Virus record (IMG/VR): IMGVR_UViG_3300026097_000980
Span: 62,001-126,000 of that record
Direction: 5' to 3' (one strand)
Origin: a virus
Length of the DNA stretch: 64,000 nt
The notes beneath the pieces are model-generated. The model made no database searches. It was given only the letters and a program-made list of their open reading frames with translations, and was not told the origin of the DNA. Shown here one piece after another: positions 16,234 to 23,324 of this stretch. A program made the position numbers and the translations under genes. Within the stretch, counting starts at the first letter, position 1. Each line of letters starts with the position of its first letter.

Positions 16234-16941
16234 TCAAGTAGCACGACTGACCAACATATCACGAATATGTCCAATCGCCTTTGTGGGATTGAGTCCTTTA
16301 GGACACACACTCACACAGTTCATGATTCCTCTGCAACGGAACACTGAGAACGGATCATCCAGTTCGCTCAGTCGTTCTTCTGTGGCTGTGTCTCTGCTAT
16401 CAGCAAGATAGCGATATTGTGCTAACAGTGCTTGCGGTCCTAGGAACTTGTCTGGATTCCACCAAAAACTAGGACAACTTGTTGAACAACAAGCACACAT
16501 GATACACTCGTACAGTCCATCTAGCTTTGCTCGTTCTTCTGGAGATTGTAGTCGTTCTTGATTGGGTGTAGGCTCGTCGTTTTGTAGATAAGGTTTTACT
16601 TTTTGATACTGCTTATAGAACTGTGTCATATCAACCACTAGATCGCGAATAACAGGCAACCCAGGCAGTGGACGAATAACCAATCTACCTTTGCGATCTA
16701 CAACTTCACTCACAGGAGTAATACAGGCAAGTCCATTCTTGCCGTTCATATTAACACCGTCACTGCCACAAACACCTTCGCGGCAACTTCTACGATATGT
16801 AAAACTTTGATCCCGTTCTTTGATCATACCCATAACATCAAGCACCATGAGATCCTTGCCTTCAGGTAGATCAAACTCTACCTCTTGCATCCAAGGTACG
16901 TCGTCTGTTTCTGGATTATAACGATATAAACTTACTTTCAT
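16234..16941 (-). CDS. sdhB: Succinate dehydrogenase iron-sulphur subunit
   Basis: A full-length 235-residue SdhB. All cluster motifs are intact: the 2Fe-2S ligands in SCREGVCGSDG (Cys53, Cys58, Asp61) and Cys73; the 4Fe-4S and 3Fe-4S ligands in CIMCACC (146-152), Cys156, Cys203, Cys209 and Cys213. The quinone-side SFWWNPD (159-164) is also present. It is close to Pseudomonas and E. coli SdhB as I remember them, so it looks recently acquired from a proteobacterium. The enzyme normally needs SdhA, SdhC and SdhD, none of which is here, so the protein would have to join the host complex. It overlaps the start of the small protein gene downstream in position (16938) by 4 bases and belongs to a respiratory cassette. 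Confidence 0.92.
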   Translation of the reverse strand: MKVSLYRYNPETDDVPWMQEVEFDLPEGKDLMVLDVMGMIKERDQSFTYRRSCREGVCGSDGVNMNGKNGLACITPVSEVVDRKGRLVIRPLPGLPVIRDLVVDMTQFYKQYQKVKPYLQNDEPTPNQERLQSPEERAKLDGLYECIMCACCSTSCPSFWWNPDKFLGPQALLAQYRYLADSRDTATEERLSELDDPFSVFRCRGIMNCVSVCPKGLNPTKAIGHIRDMLVSRAT

Positions 16942-17102
16942 TTTAATCTACATCCTAACTTCCAAGTAGGCTGAATATCATTGTTTTCTTCAACCCAAGT
17001 TTTTGCCCATTTGCATTGCTCTTTATCTTTGTATACAAAGAGTTGTTCCTCGCCGTAATAGGGAGGAACCAGAGTAAGCCAAGAAACAAATAATACATAC
17101 AT
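16938..17102 (-). CDS. Small exported or membrane-anchored protein
   Basis: A protein of about 54 residues beginning MYVLFVSWLTLVPPYYGEE, a short hydrophobic segment that could act as signal or anchor, followed by a charged domain with Cys residues (EQCKWAKTW and LGCRLK). An upstream extension of the same frame to 17183 exists but overlaps the gene at 17111-17269, so I start at 17102. Its end overlaps the sdhB start by 4 bases, suggesting coupling. I do not recognise it. Confidence 0.5.
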   Translation of the reverse strand: MYVLFVSWLTLVPPYYGEEQLFVYKDKEQCKWAKTWVEENNDIQPTWKLGCRLK

Positions 17103-17110
17103 GTAAATAT

Positions 17111-17269
17111 TTACCAAAAGCCCAATACTCGACTGTTGCCTGTAATAATAGCAAGACAGGTGACGATATGTAATAGCACCCAACCTGTTCTTATAATAGC
17201 GACACGGTCTGCTTTATGATCTTCATCATAAGCCTTTTGACCTATGGCTTTGCACCAATATTCCCACAT
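17111..17269 (-). CDS. Small single-span membrane protein (52 aa)
   Basis: A 52-residue protein starting MWEYWCKAIGQKAY, with a charged middle (DEDHKADRVAII) and one hydrophobic span (WVLLHIVTCLAIITG). It lies in the tight run between cytochrome c and sdhB, 6 bases after the 26-residue peptide gene. Size and context suggest an accessory subunit of a respiratory or membrane complex, but I do not recognise the family. Confidence 0.5.
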   Translation of the reverse strand: MWEYWCKAIGQKAYDEDHKADRVAIIRTGWVLLHIVTCLAIITGNSRVLGFW

Positions 17270-17275
17270 CGAATA

Positions 17276-17356
17276 TTAGTCTTGTCTACCAGTGTCTGCA
17301 ATAGCCATGACCAAAAAAACAGCAACCCATAGGCAAAATAGAGTAAACGGATCCAT
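17276..17356 (-). CDS. 26-residue membrane peptide
   Basis: The peptide starts MDPFTLFCLWVAVFLVMAIA and ends in a polar tail (DTGRQD), so almost all of it is one membrane helix. Its ATG overlaps the cytochrome c stop (TAATG), the usual sign of coupled translation. Very short single-span subunits accompany terminal oxidases such as cbb3 and bd; an analogous role here is inference only. Confidence 0.45.
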   Translation of the reverse strand: MDPFTLFCLWVAVFLVMAIADTGRQD

Positions 17357-17775
17357 TATAATGTCTCCACATAGTTGCCAATGTCACGCATGTCTTGTTC
17401 AGTCATCCAACTGGCTTGACCCCACATCATTGCACTTTGCTGTCCGATGGTCTCGCCATTCTTGTATTTGGTAAGTTTTTCAACAATCTGATCACTGGTC
17501 TGACCTGCAAGTGTTGGACCAACGCCACCTTCACCTGCTTGACCGTGACAGGCGGCACACTGAACATAGTGTTTTGCACCCACAGCCACAGCAGGATCAA
17601 CTGCCGCTACTTTTACTGGCTCACCACTCTTCCAGGTTACTCCACAAAAGTAATCACCACGAGGACATTGTCCGTTATTAAATCCAATGTTACGATTCTC
17701 ACCGCCGCCCAAAAATGCAAACACACTTGCGGTTGCAACAAACATTAACACCATTCCGATTACTGCTTCTTTCAT
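17356..17775 (-). CDS. Class I c-type cytochrome
   Basis: A 139-residue protein. Residues 1-22 are a hydrophobic signal or anchor (VIGMVLMFVATASVFAFLGG). The heme motif is CAACH (Cys73, Cys76, His77), followed by GEGGVGPTLAGQ as in short cytochromes c and a C-terminal helix; the distal Met is probably Met116, Met117 or Met124. Two more Cys (37 and 44) precede the heme domain. It would work in the periplasm as an electron carrier and needs the host's heme-attachment machinery. It is translationally coupled on both sides to small genes. A phage-encoded cytochrome c next to sdhB is unusual. Confidence 0.85.
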   Translation of the reverse strand: MKEAVIGMVLMFVATASVFAFLGGGENRNIGFNNGQCPRGDYFCGVTWKSGEPVKVAAVDPAVAVGAKHYVQCAACHGQAGEGGVGPTLAGQTSDQIVEKLTKYKNGETIGQQSAMMWGQASWMTEQDMRDIGNYVETL

Positions 17776-17927
17776 ATTCCTGCGTCCTTTTTATATACTT
17801 CTGCTTTTTCCATCAAGAAACTATACTGCTTGATGTCACCATTACGCTGTGCCTTTTGAGCGAGCTCTAGTGTTTCAAGATACTGCTTCTTGGCTTTTTC
17901 TTTAGGCGATTTAAATAGTCCGAACAT
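17772..17927 (-). CDS. DUF6435-like small protein
   Basis: A 51-residue soluble protein that starts MFGLFKSPKEKAKKQY and contains KAQRNGDIKQYSFLMEKA, the pattern I know from the short bacterial Lacal_2735/DUF6435 family of unknown function. The ATG overlaps the upstream stop by one base, and its own stop overlaps the cytochrome c start (ATGA). The family assignment is from memory of the motif. Confidence 0.6.
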   Translation of the reverse strand: MFGLFKSPKEKAKKQYLETLELAQKAQRNGDIKQYSFLMEKAEVYKKDAGI

Positions 17928-18115
17928 TATTTGTCCTTTCCTTTTTTATCTTCTATGTCAGAATATCCTGTGTCCCAATCCCAGTGACGTTTTGAGTCAA
18001 CTATATGCGGATGCTGAACACGGCGTTTACGATCTCGCAGTTTTTCTTCATCTGTTTTGAATAGGTCTGCGAGTAGATTGCGAAACTTGCTCACCCTTCT
18101 CGCTCTAAATCCCAT
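17927..18115 (-). CDS. Small basic protein, unknown
   Basis: A 62-residue, highly charged protein (FRARRVSKFRNLLADLF, then DRKRRVQHPHIVD and a Lys/Asp tail). It overlaps the neighbouring membrane-protein gene by 25 bases and the DUF6435-like gene by one base. I do not recognise it. Its place in the cassette suggests an accessory role. Confidence 0.5.
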   Translation of the reverse strand: MGFRARRVSKFRNLLADLFKTDEEKLRDRKRRVQHPHIVDSKRHWDWDTGYSDIEDKKGKDK

Positions 18116-18390
18116 TGAACTCGGTTAGGTGGTGCAGGAGGAGTTCTTGACTTCTCCTTGGTGAATACATAAAAAGTAAAGAACAAACAAGTAAGAAGCA
18201 CTGTGTGTCCAATAATATTGTATCCAATGAATAATAGTTCTGCTGTGTAGATACCAAATGCAATACACCACATTGCCGCAAGAATATTGCTTGCTAAGAA
18301 CTTGTATTCCATAGGACTGTTGCGCAGTCCATTCTTTGTAGCATCCAAAATGCCGTAAGCAAAAGTGCCCAAGTTAATCCAACCCATCAT
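18091..18390 (-). CDS. Two-span membrane protein
   Basis: A 99-residue protein with hydrophobic spans at about residues 32-50 (LASNILAAMWCIAFGIYTA) and 54-76 (IGYNIIGHTVLLTCLFFTF), a polar N-terminus and a Pro-rich cytoplasmic tail (SRTPPAPPNRVQW). It starts inside the last codons of glyA (4-base overlap). I do not know the family; it fits the membrane-rich respiratory cassette. Confidence 0.55.
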   Translation of the reverse strand: MMGWINLGTFAYGILDATKNGLRNSPMEYKFLASNILAAMWCIAFGIYTAELLFIGYNIIGHTVLLTCLFFTFYVFTKEKSRTPPAPPNRVQWDLEREG

Positions 18391-19526
18391 TTTAAAATCT
18401 CCACGATTCTTTCTGCTAATTGTTTAAACCATTCAGCATCCCTGCCCCGTGTAGTCTCTGCGGCTGTGCCAATCCTAATACCACTTGTTTCTACAAAACT
18501 TCGTGGATCATTTGGTACACCGTTCTTGTTCACTGTGATGCCGTGCTCCTCCAGTAAGTCTGCGGCTTCACGACCTGAATGTTTACTTTCACTCAAGTCA
18601 AGTAATAGTATATGCGAATCCGTGCCTCCTGTCAACAGTTTAAAGCCATTATCTACAAATACTCGTGCCATTGCCTGTGCATTGTGTACAACACGACTTG
18701 CATAGTCAATAAACTCGTCTGTGTTTGCTTCTGCGAATGCCTGTGCCTTTGCCGCAACAATGTTCATCAACGGTCCGCCCTGTGTGCCTGGGAAGATAGC
18801 TGAGTTGATTTTCTTAGTAAAGAACTCGTCGTTCCAAAGAATGATGCCTCCTCGAGGCCCACGCAGAGTTTTGTGTGTTGTGCTTGTGACAACATCTGCA
18901 TAATCACAGGGATTAGGATATGCTTTACCAGCAATCAACCCACTGTAGTGTGCCATGTCTACCATGAAGATTGCACCTACTTGATCAGCAATGTGTCTAA
19001 ACTTTTCCCAGTCAATGCGTCTAGGATATGCACTTGCACCTGCAATAATCATAGCAGGTTCTACTTCCAGTGCTTGTTTCATAATAGCATCATAGTCCAG
19101 CCAACCTTCGTCGTCTACACCATAACTGTGTGCTTCAAACCATTTGCCACTTAGGTTGGCAGGAGATCCGTGTGACAGGTGTCCACCACTTGCCAAGTCC
19201 ATTCCTAGAATCTTATCACCAGGTTCCAAAAATGCTTTGAACACAGCTAGGTTTGCATTCGCGCCTGAATGCGGTTGAACATTGGCAAATTCACAGCCGT
19301 ATAGTTCTTTGAGTTCGTCAATGGCAAGTTGTTCAATTTCGTCCATGTGTTCGCAACCGTTGTAGTAACGCTTGCCTGGATAACCTTCAGCATACTTATT
19401 AGTGAATACACTGCCGCAAAGCATCATTACGTAGTCACTGGCAAAGTTTTCTGAAGCAATAAGCTCAACAGTATTTCTTTGTCTTTCGTCTTCTTTCTCT
19501 AATATATTAACTATTCTTTTATCCAT
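18387..19526 (-). CDS. glyA: Serine hydroxymethyltransferase
   Basis: A 379-residue PLP enzyme that converts serine and tetrahydrofolate to glycine and methylene-tetrahydrofolate. Family motifs are clear: NTVELIASENFAS, YAEGYPGKRYYNG, NVQPHSGANAN, VDMAHYSGLIAG and the PLP lysine in STTHKTLRGPRGG (Lys219). It is about 40 residues shorter than E. coli GlyA, mostly at the C-terminus. I start it at the ATG at 19526, one base after the upstream stop and with AGGATCT as a weak SD; an in-frame ATG upstream would add 12 residues. It could feed thymidylate and methionine synthesis with MetK and AhcY of the same phage. Confidence 0.92.
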   Translation of the reverse strand: MDKRIVNILEKEDERQRNTVELIASENFASDYVMMLCGSVFTNKYAEGYPGKRYYNGCEHMDEIEQLAIDELKELYGCEFANVQPHSGANANLAVFKAFLEPGDKILGMDLASGGHLSHGSPANLSGKWFEAHSYGVDDEGWLDYDAIMKQALEVEPAMIIAGASAYPRRIDWEKFRHIADQVGAIFMVDMAHYSGLIAGKAYPNPCDYADVVTSTTHKTLRGPRGGIILWNDEFFTKKINSAIFPGTQGGPLMNIVAAKAQAFAEANTDEFIDYASRVVHNAQAMARVFVDNGFKLLTGGTDSHILLLDLSESKHSGREAADLLEEHGITVNKNGVPNDPRSFVETSGIRIGTAAETTRGRDAEWFKQLAERIVEILK

Positions 19527-19527
19527 T

Positions 19528-19737
19528 TTAAGATCCTGCTCGTAAGAAGATAGGCAACACAAAGATAAAGAAAACCAGCAACCAGAAGTTTAGATACAGC
19601 CTATCCAACTTGTCGCTCATTTTCTTGATGCGAAATACTTCACCTTCGATGTATTTCTGCAGGGTGGGATCATCCGTGGTCCGTCGTGCTACTTCCTTGG
19701 CTTCTTTTTCGTATTCTTCGTCTGTTTGACCGAACAT
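19528..19737 (-). CDS. Tail-anchored membrane protein, unknown
   Basis: A 69-residue protein with an acidic N-terminus (TDEEYEKEAKEVARR), a helical middle and one C-terminal span (YLNFWLLVFFIFVLPIFL). It stops two bases before the glyA ATG. The topology suggests a cytoplasmic domain anchored in the inner membrane. Not recognised. Confidence 0.5.
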   Translation of the reverse strand: MFGQTDEEYEKEAKEVARRTTDDPTLQKYIEGEVFRIKKMSDKLDRLYLNFWLLVFFIFVLPIFLRAGS

Positions 19738-19753
19738 GATGTTTCCTCAAAAA

Positions 19754-19830
19754 TGGTACCGCTGAGTGGACTCGAACCACCACTGTATAGAACCTAAATC
19801 TATCGCCTCTACCAATTGGGCTACAGCGGC
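19754..19830 (-). tRNA. tRNA-Leu (UAG), short variable arm
   Basis: A 77-nt tRNA with acceptor GCCGCTG/CAGCGGT, discriminator A and encoded CCA. Anticodon stem ATAGA/TCTAT encloses TTTAGGT, so the anticodon is UAG, reading CUA (Leu). The T arm is GGTGG TTCGAGT CCACT. The variable loop has only about 5 bases, whereas bacterial tRNA-Leu is class II with a long arm. The D stem is short (GCC/GGC) with a large loop. The identity is therefore from the anticodon only. Confidence 0.75.
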
Positions 19831-19860
19831 ATACTACTATTTAATTATCGGGCTATAAAC

Positions 19861-20085
19861 TTACAGGTCGCTCGAATCTTTTACAAACGGGCCTGCATCT
19901 AAAATGTTCATTACAGCATTGCTGTGATCAACTTCAAACATCAAATTTAGATGTTCAAACTCTTTGGTCTCCCAGTCCTCATTTGATTGAATACGCACAT
20001 CAGTGGCTCCAGCGGCTAATGCGGCTTGAAATGCTTCGGTTCCTGCTTTGATATCTTTTGTGTATACATCTACTGATACTTTCAT
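19861..20085 (-). CDS. Unknown small protein
   Basis: A 74-residue soluble protein (begins MKVSVDVYTKDIKAG; contains AALAAGATDVRI and LMFEVDH). Alternating strands and helices suggest a small alpha/beta fold. No family recognised. It lies between tRNA-Leu and a run of very short genes. Confidence 0.5.
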   Translation of the reverse strand: MKVSVDVYTKDIKAGTEAFQAALAAGATDVRIQSNEDWETKEFEHLNLMFEVDHSNAVMNILDAGPFVKDSSDL

Positions 20086-20107
20086 TAAGTTTTTCCTTTT
20101 ATTACAT

Positions 20108-20284
20108 TTATTTGAATAGGCTCTTGCCTACAGTTTTTTCAAGTTCTTCTAAACTTGTTAAGTCTTGCTGTTTCTCTAGTATAGCACGTTTTGGATTTAG
20201 GTTAAACCGTTCTTCGAACCAAAAGTTAATGGTGTCGAAAAAGTCCACGCACCAACGGAAGATCTTGCGTTTACGAATCTTCAT
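20108..20284 (-). CDS. Small basic protein, unknown
   Basis: A 58-residue protein starting MKIRKRKIFRWCVDFFD, with aromatic residues (NFWFEERFNLN) and a helical C-terminus (EKQQDLTSLEELEKTVG). It overlaps the 27-residue peptide gene by 14 bases. Not recognised; the basic, aromatic start may bind membrane or nucleic acid. Confidence 0.45.
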   Translation of the reverse strand: MKIRKRKIFRWCVDFFDTINFWFEERFNLNPKRAILEKQQDLTSLEELEKTVGKSLFK

Positions 20285-20354
20285 CACTTTGCACCGCTTT
20301 TACTAATGCATAGATTGATCCAATAATAATAAGAGCAATAATTAAATCATTCAT
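20271..20354 (-). CDS. 27-residue membrane peptide
   Basis: The peptide is MNDLIIALIIIGSIYALVKA plus a short acidic tail, that is, a single membrane helix. The ATG overlaps the stop of the gp4-like gene by one base (TAATG). It is similar in layout, not sequence, to the 26-residue peptide at 17276. Confidence 0.45.
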   Translation of the reverse strand: MNDLIIALIIIGSIYALVKAVQSDEDS

Positions 20355-20728
20355 TAAAATAATTCCTTTTCGGTTAACACTTTAAACTCATATCCTTGCT
20401 GTTCACAGTATTCTTCAGCGGCCTTCCACTTGGCACGATTAACCTTGTACTTCTTTTGATAGTAGGGTTTAATCTCTACAATAATAACTCTACCATCCCT
20501 AGTGTTTACCATAAAATCAGGATAGTAGTTATGCCACTTTTCATCTTTGGGAGCAACATAGGGAATATGTAGTTCCTCTGAGCTCCATTTAAATATCTTA
20601 GGGCTACGATCGCAATACAGCATAAAACGCCTTTCCCAAAGACTGCGATAGGTAATCTTGTTTACGTTACCCGCATACTTCTCAGGATTCTGTGGACGAT
20701 ATCTACCACGTATTGCTGTTGGCTTCAC
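20354..20728 (-). CDS. Head completion nuclease (T4 gp4-like)
   Basis: A 124-residue protein with the conserved order of T4 gp4 (gp50) head completion proteins: RGRYRPQNPEKYAGN, ITYRSLWERRFMLYCD, IFKWSSEELHIPYVAPKD, then YYPDF and VIIVEIKPYYQ. The Asp in PDF and Glu-x-Lys in EIK form a PD-(D/E)xK nuclease site. In T4 this protein finishes filled heads before tails attach and probably trims DNA ends. It is one of the best markers here for a T4-like virus. It is followed by a TM peptide and preceded by a phosphoesterase gene. Confidence 0.85.
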   Translation of the reverse strand: MKPTAIRGRYRPQNPEKYAGNVNKITYRSLWERRFMLYCDRSPKIFKWSSEELHIPYVAPKDEKWHNYYPDFMVNTRDGRVIIVEIKPYYQKKYKVNRAKWKAAEEYCEQQGYEFKVLTEKELF

Positions 20729-20730
20729 TA

Positions 20731-21267
20731 TTACTTAACTCTCAATTCTTCAATGTTAATCGGAGTGTAGTCAATGTGCTCAACACAAACACATCTGTGA
20801 TGCTCTGTGGGACTGGGATTCTGGTGAATATGTCCGTGAACATTTAACAACTGCTCGCCTTCCTTGTTGTGGCGATAGCGAAACAATCCACTAGGATCCA
20901 AAGGAATGTGACTTAACAGTAATCCGTATTCGTGAAACTCTCTCCACACAACAACCTTGGTAACAAGTCCGTTCTGAATAAAGAACTTAGCATCATCGTG
21001 GTTGCCTAAGATAAGACGCTTGCTGCCGTTGAGCCTAGCCCATAAACTTCTAAATGTGTCTTTGTTACCAAAGAACACATCACCTAAGTGATACACTGTA
21101 TCGCCAGGCTTAACAACACGATTCCAGTTCTCGATCATTGTTTCGTCCATTTCTTCAACAGAGTCGAAACGATCTCCACGAACTAACTTACCTGTGTTTG
21201 AATCCACAAAGGTAAGGATGTTAGCGTGTTGAAAGTGTGTATCACTTATTAACCAGATGTCTTTCAC
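20731..21267 (-). CDS. Metallophosphoesterase
   Basis: A 178-residue calcineurin-like phosphoesterase: ISDTHFQHANI (metal Asp and His), YHLGDVFFG, LILGNHDD and NVHGHIHQN. This small form is common in T4-like phages. It hydrolyses phosphoesters, but the natural substrate (nucleotide, RNA or signalling nucleotide) cannot be read from the sequence. It overlaps the upstream gene by 4 bases. Confidence 0.85.
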   Translation of the reverse strand: MKDIWLISDTHFQHANILTFVDSNTGKLVRGDRFDSVEEMDETMIENWNRVVKPGDTVYHLGDVFFGNKDTFRSLWARLNGSKRLILGNHDDAKFFIQNGLVTKVVVWREFHEYGLLLSHIPLDPSGLFRYRHNKEGEQLLNVHGHIHQNPSPTEHHRCVCVEHIDYTPINIEELRVK

Positions 21268-21578
21268 AGTTCTACTATCTCTACCGCATCGCCGAAACGT
21301 TCTTTGAGTTGATTGTAAATGCCAGCATTGCTCATCCGCAATCCTTGATACTCTTTACGCAGATTATACACGCTTCCGCTGTCGGTTTCGACTGTGATAT
21401 AGTCTTGATCAATGTTGATGTTCATTTCTTTGATACGACTGCTCATACGCCATGAGTCACCATAAAGATAACCACCACTCCATCCTGACAGAATCTTTTG
21501 AAACTGTTCACCTTCGTGATTGACTTCAACAATCACCCAACTGTCTGGTGTAATTCCTTGTTCTGGTTCAAGTTTCAT
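21264..21578 (-). CDS. Unknown phage protein
   Basis: About 104 residues with a beta-rich look (SWVIVEVNH, ILSGWSGGYLYG, DYITVETDSGSVYNL). I use the ATG at 21578, whose AUG overlaps the end of the upstream gene; further in-frame starts lie at 21590 and 21596. Not recognised. It is part of an early-looking operon behind the promoter at 22020. Confidence 0.5.
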   Translation of the reverse strand: MKLEPEQGITPDSWVIVEVNHEGEQFQKILSGWSGGYLYGDSWRMSSRIKEMNINIDQDYITVETDSGSVYNLRKEYQGLRMSNAGIYNQLKERFGDAVEIVEL

Positions 21579-21834
21579 AAAGATCATCATTCCCATTGGT
21601 GATGAAGATCTTCAGTGTGCGATCATCATCTTGGATGTCATGGTCCATGTACTCATTATCTTTGAAGTATCGAACATACTCACGTTTCTCTGGTCCAATC
21701 ACTTCGACGCGAGAAATCTTTGAGAACTTTCTTTCACGTTCTAACTCACCTACTCTCTTGAATAAGAACCACGCATACCCTTGAAGTTGCTCGTGATCCA
21801 TGTTCTTGATAGTTCCTGGCACTTTATCACTCAT
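21568..21834 (-). CDS. Unknown phage protein with RVEVI/TLKIFI motif
   Basis: An 88-residue protein. Its second half (ISRVEVIGPEKREYVRYFKD, then IQDDDRTLKIFI) repeats in the gene at 22294-22854 (VNRVEVID, GYVKYLKD, LQDDNRTLKIFI), so the two share a small beta domain. The ATG overlaps the previous stop (ATGA). The function is unknown. Confidence 0.6.
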   Translation of the reverse strand: MSDKVPGTIKNMDHEQLQGYAWFLFKRVGELERERKFSKISRVEVIGPEKREYVRYFKDNEYMDHDIQDDDRTLKIFITNGNDDLYET

Positions 21835-21989
21835 GTGTTTTTATCCTCCCTACGCTGTTTGCGAATCACTGCGATTGCTTGTTGAACGGTTTTTTCTGTG
21901 AGTTTACCTTCACCTGCAATCAAACGGATGTCCTGCATATCGATACCGTCTGCTGTTGGGATTTGTGTTTCCAGTTCTTTTGAACGCAT
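21831..21989 (-). CDS. Small helical protein, first gene after a sigma70 promoter
   Basis: A 52-residue protein (MRSKELETQIPTADGIDMQD at the start, RKQRREDKNT at the end). AGGTGAG precedes the ATG at good spacing, and a consensus sigma70 promoter (22020-22048) lies 30 bases upstream. The stop overlaps the next start (ATGA). It is therefore probably an early gene. Not recognised. Confidence 0.6.
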   Translation of the reverse strand: MRSKELETQIPTADGIDMQDIRLIAGEGKLTEKTVQQAIAVIRKQRREDKNT

Positions 21990-22019
21990 TTCACTCACCT
22001 TTCTAACTACTATATGTAT

Positions 22020-22048
22020 AGTATACTGTCAGAGTTTGGCTGTGTCAA
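22020..22048 (-). promoter_or_regulatory. Consensus sigma70 promoter
   Basis: TTGACA (22043-22048), a 17-base spacer and TATACT (22020-22025) on the minus strand. The -10 lies in an AGTATACT palindrome. It would drive the short genes from 21989 downwards, including the phosphoesterase and the gp4-like gene. Confidence 0.75.
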
Positions 22049-22088
22049 CTGTTAAGCAAAACTTAATGGTTCAGTTGTTAAGCGCCGC

Positions 22089-22310
22089 TTAATAAGTGGG
22101 TGCGGAATAGTCTGTGGTTTTAGTGTATTCCGCAAACCCATCAGAACCATAGGCAGGACACACTAAGATTTTCTCAGGTAATCCCACGGCATCCTTGTCA
22201 CCTACTTCACCGCAGATAAAATATCGTCCACTCTGTTCAGGAACACTGTGCATCCAAATGTTTTTGAGTTTTTCAAACAGTTCGTATTCTTCGTCAGTTA
22301 TCGTTTTCAT
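22089..22310 (-). CDS. Unknown small protein
   Basis: About 73 residues from the ATG at 22310 (MKTITDEEYELFEKLKNIW, with GRYFICGEVGDKD further on). A longer reading to 22478 would lie wholly inside the next gene and looks non-coding, so I reject it. It overlaps that gene by 17 bases. Not recognised. Confidence 0.5.
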   Translation of the reverse strand: MKTITDEEYELFEKLKNIWMHSVPEQSGRYFICGEVGDKDAVGLPEKILVCPAYGSDGFAEYTKTTDYSAPTY

Positions 22311-22854
22311 CTTCTGGTTCCCAATCCGGTTCCCAATACTCGCATTCGCATACATAACGATCCATGGAGAGACTGGCATTTCGATCGAATCCGTGAGGTG
22401 CGTCAGGATGCGTTTTACAGGGCACTTCTTGTGTATTCTCGATACGATCCAGTTCATGGGTTGCTGTAAGAGTGTCAATAAAGATTTTCAGTGTGCGGTT
22501 GTCGTCCTGTAGGGCATAACGCACTCCCTCTCCATCCTTGAGATATTTTACATACCCGCGGCCAGTCTCGTCGATCACTTCAACTCGATTTACCTTATCG
22601 TAATCAATGCCTTCCAGTTTTGAACTTGCTTTAAACATTTCCATCTTCACAGTCTCCCAGAGTTCATCATGGATAAATTTTTTCTTTGAGCGTAGACGTT
22701 CTTCTTCAACGGCCCTAAACCACTCGTTGATATCGTCTTTCATCTCACCACAAGTGGCAGGGTCTTCTAATGCCGCACTTAACCACTTGCCTATTTTTTC
22801 GTCTGCGATTTCTTTATTGCTGGCATAAGGTAATTCTGATTTTGATTTAATCAT
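22294..22854 (-). CDS. Unknown phage protein with RVEVI/TLKIFI motif
   Basis: About 186 residues from the ATG at 22854 (MIKSKSELPYASN). The N-terminal half is helical and charged; residues 90-130 carry the small domain shared with the gene at 21568. The C-terminus has a cluster of CKTH, VCECEY and Trp/Glu/Asp residues. An upstream in-frame start at 22926 overlaps the neighbouring gene and is less likely. Confidence 0.55.
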   Translation of the reverse strand: MIKSKSELPYASNKEIADEKIGKWLSAALEDPATCGEMKDDINEWFRAVEEERLRSKKKFIHDELWETVKMEMFKASSKLEGIDYDKVNRVEVIDETGRGYVKYLKDGEGVRYALQDDNRTLKIFIDTLTATHELDRIENTQEVPCKTHPDAPHGFDRNASLSMDRYVCECEYWEPDWEPEDENDN

Positions 22855-22856
22855 TT

Positions 22857-23324
22857 CTAGTTCCTTGTGCAATCTAGTTTGTGAATATGCTTTTTTGTTT
22901 TGCGTAAGTCTGTGACCAGCCCGCACTCATAACACTTATACCAAGTGTCGTCTGCCCAACGAATCTTTGTACCACTGTCTTTTTCATACTGAGCAACGAG
23001 GTCATCAAACTCCCACAGTTCTTCAGTAGGGTATTCTTCCAACCAATCACCAAAGTCGTTCCAATCTTCACCGTGCATTATGGGCAAACTGTATTCATGC
23101 CAACCGTTCCAATACTCGTCACCAGGAACACCACGAATATCAATACGCCCACCTGCATAGTATGTGGTGACTACCTCGTATTCCCACACATCACCTGGAC
23201 CAAGACCTTTGGGATAAATCGTTTTACCTTCTTCGAGAACTTCTCTAACTTTTTTAGTTAGTCCTCGTTCGCGAAACCATTCCATATTAACAGGACCCAT
23301 CATGTTGGTGCTGTATGTAATCAT
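22857..23324 (-). CDS. Unknown protein with C-terminal zinc-like motif
   Basis: A 155-residue acidic protein. The C-terminus contains WYKCYECGLV and HIHKLDC, giving a CxxC...HxxxxC arrangement that could bind zinc. The N-terminal part is rich in Trp, Tyr and Gly (GDVWEYEVVTTYYAGG). It abuts the upstream gene. No family recognised. Confidence 0.55.
   Translation of the reverse strand: MITYSTNMMGPVNMEWFRERGLTKKVREVLEEGKTIYPKGLGPGDVWEYEVVTTYYAGGRIDIRGVPGDEYWNGWHEYSLPIMHGEDWNDFGDWLEEYPTEELWEFDDLVAQYEKDSGTKIRWADDTWYKCYECGLVTDLRKTKKHIHKLDCTRN

Noticed and set aside
22311-22478. N-terminal extension of the gene at 22089
   Set aside because: It lies entirely within the gene at 22294-22854, whose reading is supported by a domain shared with another gene.
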